From Hyphomicrobiales bacterium (GTDB taxonomy: Bacteria > Pseudomonadota > Alphaproteobacteria > Rhizobiales > Rhizobiaceae): a DNA stretch of 64,000 bases. Made by a program: the position numbers and the translations under genes. The stretch spans positions 248,001 to 312,000 of the forward strand of contig UCMW01000004.1 in assembly GCA_900473745.1 (NCBI GenBank), in the 5' to 3' direction. Every line of letters begins with the position of its first letter. Positions within the stretch are counted from its first letter, which is position 1. The notes under the pieces are model-generated. The model was not told where the DNA came from. It saw only the letters and a list, made by a program, of their open reading frames with translations, and did not search any database. This document shows, piece by piece, positions 9,714-18,844 of this stretch.

Positions 9714-10664
9714 ATGAAAAAGAGACTACCGATCACGGCCCTTGCGGTCGCACTTACACTTGCGGCGACGCCTGTGTTCGCGCAGGAAAAACAGGCGCTG
9801 GCCTTCGTCGTCAACGCGGCCTCCGATTTCTGGAAGCTGGCCGAGGCAGGTGTCAAGGCAGCGCAAGCCGAACTGCCGGATTTCGAGCTCCAGTTCCGCT
9901 ATCCCGCACAGGGGACGGCGGCGCTTCAGAATGCGCTGATGGACGACCTCGTCGCGGCGGGAACGGATGCGATCATGATCTCTTCGGCCGACCCGAAGAA
10001 CTCGATCGACGCCTTCAACCGCATCGCCGCTCAGGTTCCGTTGTTCACCACGGACAGCGATGCCCCGCAGTCGAAACGGATCGCCTATCTGGGATCATCC
10101 AATGTCCAGGCGGGCATCCAGGCCGGTGAGATTGCGGTCAAGGCTTTGCCAAACGGTGGCAAGTGCATGGGCTTTGTCGGCTTCCTCGGGGCTGACAATG
10201 CCAAGGAACGCATCGACGGCTTCCGCCAGGCGGTAGAGGGAAAGTCGATCGAACTCGTCGACGTGCGTGGCGATGATGTGGATTTCGCCCGGGCGCGTTC
10301 GAACGTCGACGACGTGCTCGCGGCCAATCCCGATATCGACTGCATGGTCGGCTTCTATTCCTACAACCCGCCGAAGATCTACGAGGCGCTGCAGGCGGCC
10401 GGCAAGCTGGGCGCCATCACCGTGATCGCCTTCGACGAAGATCCGATCACGCTCGGTGCCGTGCGTGAAGGGACATTCGCGGGAACCGTGGTCCAGGATC
10501 CCTATCAGTGGGGATACCAGGGGATGAAGCTGATGGCGGCCTATCTCAAGGGGGACAAGTCGCAGGTCCCGGCTGACGGACTGATCATCGTGCCGACACA
10601 GGTGATCGACAAGGCGAATGTCGATGCCTTCGAGAAGCAGCTCAAGGAGCGGGTCGGCGGCTGA
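9714..10664 (+). CDS. Periplasmic sugar-binding protein, ribose type (second)
   Basis: This 316-residue Peripla_BP_4 protein has a clear signal peptide (MKKRLPITALAVALTLAATP, cleavage after VFA). The mature start QALAFVVNAASDFWKLAE is RbsB-like. The ATG at 9714 is chosen for GGGAGG six bases upstream. The frame is open from 9630 but the extra residues look non-coding. It differs markedly from the preceding binding protein, so the two probably bind different ligands. It sits directly ahead of the double ATPase and permease that form its likely transporter. Confidence 0.93.
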   Translation: MKKRLPITALAVALTLAATPVFAQEKQALAFVVNAASDFWKLAEAGVKAAQAELPDFELQFRYPAQGTAALQNALMDDLVAAGTDAIMISSADPKNSIDAFNRIAAQVPLFTTDSDAPQSKRIAYLGSSNVQAGIQAGEIAVKALPNGGKCMGFVGFLGADNAKERIDGFRQAVEGKSIELVDVRGDDVDFARARSNVDDVLAANPDIDCMVGFYSYNPPKIYEALQAAGKLGAITVIAFDEDPITLGAVREGTFAGTVVQDPYQWGYQGMKLMAAYLKGDKSQVPADGLIIVPTQVIDKANVDAFEKQLKERVGG

Positions 10665-10681
10665 CAGGCCTGCCGGTCGGC

Positions 10682-10714
10682 GGCCTGCGCGGATACTCCG
10701 GATCCGCGCAGGCC
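10682..10714 (+). promoter_or_regulatory. Strong 13-bp hairpin between binding-protein and ATPase genes
   Basis: GGCCTGCGCGGAT and ATCCGCGCAGGCC pair perfectly around a 7-base loop, 18 bp after the binding-protein stop and 26 bp before the ATPase start. Only a weak pyrimidine stretch follows. The position suits partial termination or 3'-end protection, giving excess binding protein over ATPase and permease. Confidence 0.6.
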
Positions 10715-10740
10715 TCAATCTTAGCTGAGGTGCGATTTTG

Positions 10741-12237
10741 ATGCCTGCTGCCCGCATATCCCTCGATCTCGTCGGGATCACCAAAGTCTATCCGAGCGCC
10801 GTGGCGCTCAACCGCGTGTCGCTCGGGATCCGGGGTGGCGAGGTTGTGGGGCTCATCGGCGAAAACGGCGCTGGAAAGTCCACCCTGATGAAGGTCCTCG
10901 GCGGTGCAATTGCACCCGACGAAGGCGAGATCGTGATCGACGGCCAAAGTGCTGCCTCTCTGACACCAGCAGGCGCACTGGCTCGCGGAATAGCCTTCGT
11001 GCACCAGGAACTCAATCCCTTTTCCAATCTCGATGTCGCGGGCAATGTCCTGCTTGGGCGCGAATTGCGCAGCCGTCCTTTCGGCTTCATCGACCATGCC
11101 GCGATGGCGGACCGCGTTCTCCCGCTGCTTCACATGTTGGGCGCCCGCTTCCAGCCATCCACCCCGGCTTCGGAACTGTCGCTTGCGGACCAGCAACTGA
11201 TGGAGATCGCCAAGGCGTTGTCTACCAATGTCCGGCTTTTGATATTGGACGAACCGACCTCCAGCCTGACCCTTTCGGAAACTCAGCGGCTGCTCAACGT
11301 CGTGCGGCGGCTGAGAGCGGATGGCGTTGCCATCCTGTTCATCACCCATCGCCTTGCCGAAGTCGAAGAGGTCGCAGACCGCGTTGTCGGGTTGCGGGAC
11401 GGTCGCCAAGCCGGCGAGCTTCATAGCGGCGAGATCAATCGAGACGCCATGGTGCGCCTGATGATCGGGCGTGACGTTCAACAGTTTTACATGGCTCCGA
11501 AGGTCACGGAGGGGCCGGTCGTTCTTCGAACACGGGGTTTGCGGACAGGAGCCCACCCCGGTGCAAGGGTTGATCTCGAGGTTAGGAGTGGGGAGATCCT
11601 CGGGCTTGCCGGTCTGGTCGGCGCCGGACGAACCGAGCTCGCGCGCGCGATTTTCGGGATTGATCCCGTCCAAAGTGGGCAGGTCGAGATGAACGGCGAG
11701 CCAGTCGCTTCAGGATCGGTTTCCGCATCCATCGCAGCCGGCATCTGCCTCGTGCCAGAGGATCGTAAGAGTGAAGGGCTGTTCCTCGATTTTTCACTTG
11801 CCGAAAACGTGGTGATGCCAAACCTCGCCGCGATCGCCACAGCCGGTTTCGTCGACCGTAGGGCCGAAATGGAGATTGCAGATCAATCGCGTCGCCGGCT
11901 ATCGATCCGTGCCCCGCGGCTCGACCGTGCAGTCAGCGAATTGTCGGGCGGCAACCAGCAGAAGGTCGTGCTGGCGAAGTGGCTTGGGCTCGATCCCAAG
12001 CTCATCATTCTCGACGAACCAACCAGAGGCATCGATGTCGGCGCCAAGGCTGAGGTTTACCGCCTCATGCGTGATCTGGCGGAAGGCGGGGCTGCCGTGC
12101 TGATGATTTCGTCCGACATGGAAGAAGTCATCGGCGTATCGACGCGTGTGGCGGTCATGCGGCGCGGGGCCATTGCCGGCATTCTGACGCGGGCAGACCT
12201 GTCCGAAGAAGCGATACTGAGCCTGGCGGTCGGATAG
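10741..12237 (+). CDS. Ribose-type ABC ATPase with two nucleotide-binding domains (RbsA/MglA-like)
   Basis: This 498-residue ATPase has two tandem nucleotide-binding domains. The first has Walker A GENGAGKST (about 40-48), Q-loop VHQELNPF and Walker B LLILDEPTSSLT. The second has the family's degenerate P-loop GLVGAGRTEL, signature LSGGNQQK and Walker B LIILDEPTRGID. Length and layout match RbsA, MglA and XylG. The ATG at 10741 was chosen over the TTG just before it. GAGG lies about 11 bases upstream. The permease follows 9 bp later. Confidence 0.95.
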   Translation: MPAARISLDLVGITKVYPSAVALNRVSLGIRGGEVVGLIGENGAGKSTLMKVLGGAIAPDEGEIVIDGQSAASLTPAGALARGIAFVHQELNPFSNLDVAGNVLLGRELRSRPFGFIDHAAMADRVLPLLHMLGARFQPSTPASELSLADQQLMEIAKALSTNVRLLILDEPTSSLTLSETQRLLNVVRRLRADGVAILFITHRLAEVEEVADRVVGLRDGRQAGELHSGEINRDAMVRLMIGRDVQQFYMAPKVTEGPVVLRTRGLRTGAHPGARVDLEVRSGEILGLAGLVGAGRTELARAIFGIDPVQSGQVEMNGEPVASGSVSASIAAGICLVPEDRKSEGLFLDFSLAENVVMPNLAAIATAGFVDRRAEMEIADQSRRRLSIRAPRLDRAVSELSGGNQQKVVLAKWLGLDPKLIILDEPTRGIDVGAKAEVYRLMRDLAEGGAAVLMISSDMEEVIGVSTRVAVMRRGAIAGILTRADLSEEAILSLAVG

Positions 12238-12246
12238 GAGATCTGC

Positions 12247-13245
12247 ATGCACAAGAAGGACATCGGCCTGGCCATCCTCGTTCTGACTGTCGGCACCATC
12301 GTGACGTTGGTCAATCCGCGTTTCATCTCGCCGATCAATCTCGCCAATACCGCCAACCTCATCGGCTTGTTCGGGCTATTTTCGATCGCCCAGGCTTTCG
12401 TCATTGCGACCGCGGGGATCGAACTCTCGATCGGCTCAGTCATAGCCTTGCTTGGCGTCATCTTCATCGACCTGGTCGCGTCCCACGGCGTTCCTTGGCC
12501 GGTCGCCTTCGTGATTGTTCTGGCCCTGTCGGTGCTGATCGGCTTGCTGCATGGCTGGCTCATCACGCGGCTGAAGCTGCAGCCCTTCGTCGTCACGCTC
12601 TGTGGTCTGCTGATCTATCGCGGCGTTGCGCGCTTCTACACGAGAGACGGGACGGCTGGCTTCACTTTCGGGACAGATCTTCCGATGCTCGACTACCTGT
12701 TCGTCGGACGAACTGCGGGCGTTCCCCACTCAGTCATGGCCTTTGCCGTATTTGCGGTTTTGGCCTGGTTTCTCCTGCACCGGACCGTCTTCGGTCGTCA
12801 TCTGCTCGCGGTTGGAAAGAATGAGGAGGCCGCTCGCTACTGCGGGATCAACACCAAGCGCGTGATCGTCACAGCCTATGTTCTCTGCGCCTTTCTGACG
12901 GGCGTCTCGGCGATTTTCTTCGCCATGTACACCAAGTCCGTCCAGCCCTCGTCGCATGGTAATTTCTACGAACTCTACGCGATTGCGGCTGCCGTCCTTG
13001 GTGGATTTTCCCTGCGGGGTGGGGAAGGCTCGATTGTCGGGGTGGTACTCGGGGTCATCTTGCTGCAGGTCCTCCAGAATCTCGTCAACCTGCTCGGCAT
13101 TCCCTCGTCACTCAATTTCGCAGTCATGGGTGCGGTCATTCTCTTGGGCGTCATCACCGATACTCAGTTCCATGAATATCGGCAGAGGCGACATCACTCG
13201 GCCACGCGCTCGGCCCTGACAGCGGTTCCCGAAGGCCGCCGGTGA
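12247..13245 (+). CDS. Ribose-type sugar ABC permease (RbsC-like)
   Basis: This 332-residue polytopic inner-membrane permease of the BPD_transp_2 family has the conserved motifs AFVIATAGIELSIGSVIALL near the N-terminus and AIAAAVLGGFSLRGGEGSIV near residue 250. It follows the two-domain ATPase by 9 bp with a ribosome site (AGGAG), and closes the SDR-binding protein-ATPase-permease run. It partners the second binding protein. The following 291 bp to the VOC gene hold no recognisable gene. Confidence 0.94.
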   Translation: MHKKDIGLAILVLTVGTIVTLVNPRFISPINLANTANLIGLFGLFSIAQAFVIATAGIELSIGSVIALLGVIFIDLVASHGVPWPVAFVIVLALSVLIGLLHGWLITRLKLQPFVVTLCGLLIYRGVARFYTRDGTAGFTFGTDLPMLDYLFVGRTAGVPHSVMAFAVFAVLAWFLLHRTVFGRHLLAVGKNEEAARYCGINTKRVIVTAYVLCAFLTGVSAIFFAMYTKSVQPSSHGNFYELYAIAAAVLGGFSLRGGEGSIVGVVLGVILLQVLQNLVNLLGIPSSLNFAVMGAVILLGVITDTQFHEYRQRRHHSATRSALTAVPEGRR

Positions 13246-13536
13246 GCTTGTGACGGTGTGAAAGTTCCCAGACATTCGGCACGCCGCCTCGTTTCGCCAC
13301 TTTCTCAGTCGATGTTTGATGCCGTTGGGACTGAGGCGCAGCCGGAATTTCCGGACAAAAATCTGAGTGTCCGAACTGAATTCTCGGTGGCTCGCCGGTA
13401 TTTTACGAGCTTCGGCAACCCGCCGTCAAAGCAGACAGACTAGAGTCAAGCCACGAGAAAAAGGGGAAGCCCTCGTTGGTGTTTGGGCACTGTTTCGCTA
13501 TCTTACGGCCGCACGGATGTTCGTTGGGGGGCAGAC

Positions 13537-13941
13537 ATGACAACGCTTGCACTGCACCATGTGTCGATCATTACCGCCGACCTGCAGAAATCACTTCCGT
13601 TTTACTGTGAGGTATTCGGTCTTTCTCAAATTCCTCGACCTGACTTTCCGGTAAAGGGAGCGTGGCTCGCCTGCGGCAGCTTGCAAGTCCACCTCGTCGT
13701 ATATCCCGAAGGAACGTTCCGCCAAAGAACTACAGTTGACCGCAACGATTGGCACTTCGCGTTCCGGACCAATGACTTTGAGGCCACTCTCGAACGACTC
13801 GCGACCCTTGGCTTCCGCGAGGACCTGCCAGAAGACGATCCCAAGCACCTACTGGTTTCCCGCACTGGCCTGGCCGGTTTCCCACAGCTCTATCTCCGCG
13901 ACCCCGACTTGAATGTCGTCGAGATCAATGGAGCAGCTTAG
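13537..13941 (+). CDS. VOC-family (glyoxalase/bleomycin resistance fold) protein
   Basis: This 134-residue protein of the vicinal oxygen chelate fold has an N-terminal LHHVSIITADLQKSLPFY and C-terminal FPQLYLRDPDLNVVEING. The His near the start and the Glu near the end are typical metal ligands of glyoxalase I, fosfomycin-resistance and dioxygenase relatives. The ATG at 13537 has GGGGGG 8 bases upstream. An earlier in-frame codon at 13483 is unsupported. It stands alone, convergent to the hybrid kinase, with a hairpin between them. The actual reaction cannot be named from sequence. Confidence 0.88.
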   Translation: MTTLALHHVSIITADLQKSLPFYCEVFGLSQIPRPDFPVKGAWLACGSLQVHLVVYPEGTFRQRTTVDRNDWHFAFRTNDFEATLERLATLGFREDLPEDDPKHLLVSRTGLAGFPQLYLRDPDLNVVEINGAA

Positions 13942-13977
13942 AAGCTCTGCCTGCGATATCGAAAACGAATAGATGAC

Positions 13978-14000
13978 TGCTCCGAGCCGAACTCGGAGCA
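13978..14000. terminator. Hairpin between convergent VOC and kinase genes
   Basis: TGCTCCGAG and CTCGGAGCA pair perfectly over 9 bp around a 5-base loop, 37 bp after the VOC stop. It lies 230 bp beyond the end of the kinase gene. No T run follows, so Rho-independent termination is likely but not certain. Confidence 0.55.
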
Positions 14001-14232
14001 GATCAAGTATGGTGAGCTTGCAAAGCTAGGTTGCCAGCGGTCATTTCGTCCGCGCAGCTTGAAGAGCGTTTAGCTGCAGCTCGTTCGATCCGCAATGGAA
14101 AGCGAACGATATCGAACCGTTGGCCTAGATCGCGTTCAGCAGCGAGAACGAACGAATGCGTATGACACGGGGTGATCCCCAGCAGGACCAGAATAGGCCT
14201 GATCAGCTACCATCACCAACTTGGCGGAGCGC

Positions 14233-17200
14233 TCAGCTTGCATTTGGCACCTGCACCATGACGGTTCTGAGCTCATCCATTGTGAATGGCTTTGAAAGCT
14301 GCAACGCGTCCGTTATGCCGGAAGCGGCCTTCGCGGCACTGTCGCCACTGGCGAATATGATCCTGACGGTCGGCCATTTTTCTCGAACGATCCTCGCGAG
14401 ATCCGTGCCAGTCATGCCTGGCAGCCCCACATCCGTCAGGAGCACGTCGATGCTCTTCTCGTCGAGAATCTGGATCGCCTCTTCGGCCGATCTTGCCTCG
14501 GCAACGTGGTGTCCCAGTTCTTCGACCATGTCGACGGTCGACATTAGGATCAGAGGCTCGTCCTCAACGACGAGAATTCGCATCTTCTCGGCAATGGTTT
14601 CGCTCGTTGGCTCGGCTACCGGGGCACGCGTCTTTTCAGCGGCCGCCTGATGCTCGCGCGCCAGCCGTTCGACGGCAATCTGATGCTGCTGTGCATTGCC
14701 AAGCACGTGGCGTACCTTGCGGGCCAGCGCTTCTCGCGTATACGGCTTGGACAAAAGCTCGACGCCGGCATCGAGCTTGCCGCCATGCACGATGGAGTTC
14801 TCGGTATAGCCCGAGGTATAGAGGATTGCCATTCGGGGGAAGAGCGCCTTGGCTTTCCGGGCGAGTTCGGTGCTCCGCATCGGACCCGGCATCACCACAT
14901 CGGTGAAAAGAAGATCGATCTGCACGCCGCTGTTGACGATGGCGAATGCGGATTGTGCATCATGCGCCTTCAAGACGCGATATCCGAGATCGGCCAACAA
15001 CGCGACAGATGTCTCGCGCACACCATCGTCGTCTTCAACGACGAGAACGGTTTCGGTGCCGCCCTTTGCGGGCACGGCGCTCAGATCCGTGAGGCTGTCC
15101 TCGACCTGATTGGTGCGCGGCATGTAAAGCTTCATCGTCGTGCCATGCCCTGCCTCGCTGTAGATTTTGAGGTGGCCGCCGGATTGCTTGATGAAGCCGT
15201 AAACCATGGACAGTCCAAGTCCACTGCCCTTGCCGTCCGATTTGGTTGTGAAGAAGGGCTCAAGCACATGCTCGATGATGTCGGGTGATATTCCCGATCC
15301 GGTATCGGTCACCGCGACCATCACATATTGCCCAGGGCGCACATCATCGTGTGTGCGGGCGTATTCATCATCGAGTACGGAGTTTGCGGCTTCGATCGTC
15401 AAGCGTCCGCGGCCTTCCATCGCATCGCGCGCATTGATCGCCAGGTTCAGGATCGCATTTTCGAGCTGGCTCGGATCGATAAGGGTATTCCAAAGACCAC
15501 CCGAGACCACGGTCTCCAATTCGATCTCCTCGCCCAACGCGCGGCGAAGCATGTCATCCATGTTCTGGATCAGCCGGCGCACGTTAACGACCTTTGGCTC
15601 CAGCGGTTGCCGGCGTCCGAAGGCCAGGAGCTGTGAAGCAAGTTTCGCGCCGCGGGTAACTCCGGACAAGGCGTTCTGCAGGCGCTGTTCGGCGCGCGCA
15701 TTGCCTTCGATATCCTTGGAGAGAAGCTGCAGGTTGCCGCCAACGACCTGAAGCAGATTGTTGAAGTCGTGTGCGACACCGCCCGTCAGGTTGCCGAGCG
15801 ATTCCATTTTCTGTGCCTGCCTCAAGGCGAGCTGGACCGTTTCGCGTTCGACGGTTTCCTTCTCGAGTTCCAGCAGAGCCGTTCTCAGTTCGTAAGTACG
15901 CTGCTCCACCCTCTGCTCGAGTGTGTGGTTGAGGGTGTGGAGCTGTTCCTCCGCCCGCCTCTGATCGGTAACATCGAAACCATCGACAAAGATGCCGGTA
16001 ACCTGACCAGCCTGATCAAAGATCGGCTGATAGATGAGGTTGATGAACCTCTCTTCCGGGCTCGTCGCGCCTTCGCGCCTAAGTTGAACCCGCAGGTTCC
16101 GTCCGATATAGGGTTTGCCCGACTGGAAGACGCCGTCCAGCAGCTCGAAGAACCCCTGTCCCTTCACCTCCGGAAGCGCTTGCCGCACGGTCAGGCCGAG
16201 CAACATGCGGTTCCCCACAAGCTGCAGATAGGCGTCGTTCACCAGCTCGAACACATGCTCGGGACCGCTGAGATTGCACATGAAACTAGGAGCCTGCTGG
16301 AAGAGTGCGCGCATGCGGTCGCGCTCGGCAGTGCGAAGCTCGACTTCGGAGGAGAGCTGACGGTTGAGCTGTTCCAGAGCGACGGCCGCACGCTCCCGCA
16401 GCTCTGCAGCTTCAGCCAGCGCCGCCGAGCGTCGCTTCTCCGACTCGAAGGATTCGGCACTGGCAAGGCGCGAACTGATCTGGCCGGCAATCAGCCTGAG
16501 GAAGTCCATGTACTCGTCGCTGACCGCGCGATGCGGATTGAGCCCGCTGATCAGCACGCCCCTTGCCTTGTCACCGCCTTGACCGATCAGTGGAACGACC
16601 GCAGCCTGCGTCGGTGCAGTTTGCCAGACCCCGCGCGGGACGTCGTCAGCGCCCGACAGTTCCACCAGCTCCACCGCCTGCTTGGTCCGGGCGTGTTCCA
16701 GACGCCATATCGTTTCTGCCTGACGGATCTCCGCAGGAAGTAGCGCATGACGATCTTCGGCGCCGCAGACCCACTGGCGGCGAGCAATTCCGTCCTCGTC
16801 GAAGATGTAGAGCGCGCTGAAGGGGAGATCATGCAGATTGTTGCTTAGTGCGTTTCGAGATGCGTCAAGAACCTCGCTTTCGATGTCGGCGGCAGCAAGG
16901 CCCGATGCGAGGGTGCGCAGTGTTGCCATGCGGCGCTCGCTGATGACCCGCTCGGTCTCTTCAGTGACGGCGCAAAACACGCCTTCCACTTTGCCGGTGT
17001 CTCCGATCAGCGGACTGTATGAAAAGGTGTGATAGGTCTCTTCGGGATATCCGCCGCGCTCTAGCAAAAGTAGAAGCGCCCTGTCCCAGGTCGCCTCGCC
17101 AGTATCATACACGGTCGCCAGCCGGCCCTTGATGTCCTCCCAGATCTCCGCCCAGAGAATCTGCGTCGGGACGGCGAGGGCGTTGGGATGCTTGTTGCCC

Positions 17201-17430
17201 AGCGTCGGCCGATAGGCATCGTTGTAGAAGAAGGCGATGTCCGGTCCCCAACCGAGCCACATTTCGAATTTCGAGGTGAGGAGCAAGCGGATGGCCACCT
17301 TTAGAGCCTCCGGCCACTGATCGGGCGATCCGAGCGAACTCGCAGCCCAATCGTGCCGTCGCATCAGTTGCGCCATCTCGCTCTCGCCGATGAAAATGTC
17401 CTGATGCAAAGCGGAAAAGTTGAGAGTCAT
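14233..17430 (-). CDS. Hybrid sensor histidine kinase with two receiver domains
   Basis: This soluble 1065-residue kinase has no membrane helix. Order: an N-terminal PAS-like region, a GAF-like region (about 170-330), a coiled linker, a PAS domain (about 375-495), a second coiled linker, and HisKA with H554 in GGVAHDFNNLL. The ATPase domain (N box ILNLAINARDAM, G boxes TDTGSGI and GKGSGLGL) is followed by two receiver domains with phosphoacceptors D844 (LLFTDVVMP) and D1000 (LLTDVGLP). The ATG at 17430 has GGAAG upstream. A longer frame to 17469 lacks one. A candidate EcfG promoter lies at 17472-17496, placing it in the general stress regulon. Confidence 0.93.
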   Translation of the reverse strand: MTLNFSALHQDIFIGESEMAQLMRRHDWAASSLGSPDQWPEALKVAIRLLLTSKFEMWLGWGPDIAFFYNDAYRPTLGNKHPNALAVPTQILWAEIWEDIKGRLATVYDTGEATWDRALLLLLERGGYPEETYHTFSYSPLIGDTGKVEGVFCAVTEETERVISERRMATLRTLASGLAAADIESEVLDASRNALSNNLHDLPFSALYIFDEDGIARRQWVCGAEDRHALLPAEIRQAETIWRLEHARTKQAVELVELSGADDVPRGVWQTAPTQAAVVPLIGQGGDKARGVLISGLNPHRAVSDEYMDFLRLIAGQISSRLASAESFESEKRRSAALAEAAELRERAAVALEQLNRQLSSEVELRTAERDRMRALFQQAPSFMCNLSGPEHVFELVNDAYLQLVGNRMLLGLTVRQALPEVKGQGFFELLDGVFQSGKPYIGRNLRVQLRREGATSPEERFINLIYQPIFDQAGQVTGIFVDGFDVTDQRRAEEQLHTLNHTLEQRVEQRTYELRTALLELEKETVERETVQLALRQAQKMESLGNLTGGVAHDFNNLLQVVGGNLQLLSKDIEGNARAEQRLQNALSGVTRGAKLASQLLAFGRRQPLEPKVVNVRRLIQNMDDMLRRALGEEIELETVVSGGLWNTLIDPSQLENAILNLAINARDAMEGRGRLTIEAANSVLDDEYARTHDDVRPGQYVMVAVTDTGSGISPDIIEHVLEPFFTTKSDGKGSGLGLSMVYGFIKQSGGHLKIYSEAGHGTTMKLYMPRTNQVEDSLTDLSAVPAKGGTETVLVVEDDDGVRETSVALLADLGYRVLKAHDAQSAFAIVNSGVQIDLLFTDVVMPGPMRSTELARKAKALFPRMAILYTSGYTENSIVHGGKLDAGVELLSKPYTREALARKVRHVLGNAQQHQIAVERLAREHQAAAEKTRAPVAEPTSETIAEKMRILVVEDEPLILMSTVDMVEELGHHVAEARSAEEAIQILDEKSIDVLLTDVGLPGMTGTDLARIVREKWPTVRIIFASGDSAAKAASGITDALQLSKPFTMDELRTVMVQVPNAS

Positions 17431-17471
17431 GCTGCTTCCATGAAAATTCGCCACAGATTTCGGCCGCAATC

Positions 17472-17496
17472 AACTCTCTCGGCGGCGACTGGTTCC
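17472..17496 (-). promoter_or_regulatory. Candidate EcfG (general stress sigma) promoter of hybrid kinase
   Basis: On the minus strand GGAAC (17496-17492), 16 bases, then AGTT, matching the alphaproteobacterial EcfG consensus GGAAC-N16-CGTT except the first base of the -10 element. The gene start is about 42 bases below the -10 element. The same spacing recurs at five other sites between 18 and 27 kb. Confidence 0.55.
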
Positions 17497-17674
17497 ATGT
17501 CAGGGTCGATTTTCTTCACTTTTATCAGAGCTCTCGTCCAGAGCTGCGTGAGGATGTCGCTCAGACGGCAGGGTGTATTTCCAAAAAGGTTCCGGCCAAG
17601 GGACACCGATCACCTTTTGCGAACAGATCTCCTTGGGAAGGGTTTCCTCCATTCATCAACAACAGGAGGAAATC

Positions 17675-17971
17675 ATGGACCACAGCAATCATGTCCGTCT
17701 CGCCGCCACCGAACTCACTCCCGCGATCCTGGAAGGTGCGACCGTATATGGTGCCGACGACCACAAAGTCGGTAAGGTCGATCATGTCCACGGCGCCGGT
17801 GCTGGCAGCCAGGCAATCATCGACGTCGGCGGCTTTCTCGGCATTGGAGCCAAGCCGGTGGCAGTGCCGCTGACGGATCTAGACTTCATGCGTGACGAAG
17901 ATGGCGACGTCCATGCCGTCACATCGTGGACCAAGGATCAGCTCAAGGACATGCCTGAGCATCGCCACTGA
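17675..17971 (+). CDS. Small PRC-barrel domain protein
   Basis: This 98-residue protein is filled by one PRC-barrel domain (ILEGATVYGADDHKVGKVDHV, then VGGFLGIGAKPVAVPLTDL). These beta-barrels bind partners such as photosystem or RNA-processing components. Stand-alone rhizobial copies are common and often stress-linked, without a known function. The ATG at 17675 has AGGAGGA four bases upstream. It is monocistronic, with a strong hairpin 35 bp after its stop. Its upstream region, shared with the divergent kinase, has no clear EcfG match on this strand. Confidence 0.9.
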   Translation: MDHSNHVRLAATELTPAILEGATVYGADDHKVGKVDHVHGAGAGSQAIIDVGGFLGIGAKPVAVPLTDLDFMRDEDGDVHAVTSWTKDQLKDMPEHRH

Positions 17972-18006
17972 GATGTCCGCAACAGTGTGACACGACGGAT
18001 AAAGTT

Positions 18007-18032
18007 GAAGCCCGGCCACTGCGCCGGGCTTC
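18007..18032 (+). terminator. Terminator-like hairpin after PRC-barrel gene
   Basis: GAAGCCCGGC and GCCGGGCTTC pair perfectly over 10 bp around a 6-base loop. The T content after the stem is low (TCATCGTCTT). Confidence 0.65.
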
Positions 18033-18180
18033 ATCGTCTTCGCCCTTGAGCCCGGCTTGCAGACCTTCGTGTCATTCCCATCTCGGTCTTAGGAGTGCGT
18101 ATGTCGGAATTTCGATATCCATAAAGTGATGAGGTCACCCTCGATGTCGGCGCCGGAAGCATGCGCCGGCCCGTAACGCG

Positions 18181-18205
18181 GGAACCATTGAGGCAGTGGG
18201 AGGTT
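18181..18205 (+). promoter_or_regulatory. Candidate EcfG promoter of YciE/YciF-type gene
   Basis: GGAAC at 18181, 16 bases, then GGTT at 18202-18205. Three of the four -10 bases match CGTT. A transcript starting near 18213 would have a leader of about 30 bases to the ATG at 18245. Confidence 0.6.
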
Positions 18206-18244
18206 GGGCACTCGATACTTCACAACATTTGAATGGATATCCCA

Positions 18245-18748
18245 ATGGCTACCGAAAAGACTTTGTCCGACCTGTTCCTTGATACGCTCAAGGACATCTA
18301 TTTTGCCGAAAAGCAGATCCTGAAGGCTCTTCCGAAGATGGCGCGTGCTGCGCAGTCCGAAGAGGGCAAGGCTGGCTTCCTGCAGCACCGCGAGGAAACC
18401 CAAGGCCAGATCGAGCGTCTGGAGCAGATTTTCGAATTGCTGGGCAAGCCGGTTCGCGGCAAGACCTGCGAGGCCATCCAGGGCATCCTCGCCGAGGGCG
18501 AGGAGATCATGGAGGAATACAAGGGCACGGCTGCCCTCGATGCGGGTCTGATTTCATCGGCACAGGCTGTCGAGCATTATGAAATCGCCCGTTACGGCAC
18601 GCTCAAGTCCTGGGCAAAGCAGCTCGGCCTGAAGGATGCGATCCCCTTGCTGGATGCCAATCTCCAGGAAGAGATTGCTACCGACCAGAAGCTGACAGCT
18701 CTGGGCGAGGCGTCGGCAAACGTCAAGAGCATGAAAAAGGCCAGCTGA
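18245..18748 (+). CDS. YciE/YciF ferritin-like stress protein (DUF892)
   Basis: This 167-residue four-helix-bundle protein begins KTLSDLFLDTLKDIYFAEKQ, the hallmark of the DUF892/YciF family, which are dimeric ferritin-like proteins with a di-metal site. The Glu and His residues of the bundle (YFAEKQ, HREETQGQ, EHYEIARYG) are all present. Family members are induced by general stress. The ATG at 18245 matches the family start. Another at 18233 is open but also lacks a strong ribosome site. The gene ends just before a perfect terminator, with katE beyond. A GGAAC-N16-GGTT site lies upstream. Confidence 0.92.
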   Translation: MATEKTLSDLFLDTLKDIYFAEKQILKALPKMARAAQSEEGKAGFLQHREETQGQIERLEQIFELLGKPVRGKTCEAIQGILAEGEEIMEEYKGTAALDAGLISSAQAVEHYEIARYGTLKSWAKQLGLKDAIPLLDANLQEEIATDQKLTALGEASANVKSMKKAS

Positions 18749-18767
18749 GCTGCCTCCGATCACTGCG

Positions 18768-18794
18768 AGACCGCCCGCTTGAGGCGGTCTTTTG
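18768..18794 (+). terminator. Rho-independent terminator after YciE/YciF-type gene
   Basis: AGACCGCC and GGCGGTCT form a perfect 8-bp stem with a 7-base loop, followed by TTTGCTTTT. It ends 50 bp before the catalase start, so the catalase probably has its own promoter or depends on readthrough. Confidence 0.85.
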
Positions 18795-18844
18795 CTTTTC
18801 AAGCAGCTTTTCACCAATCCGAGCATGTGCTCCAGGAGTTCTCC

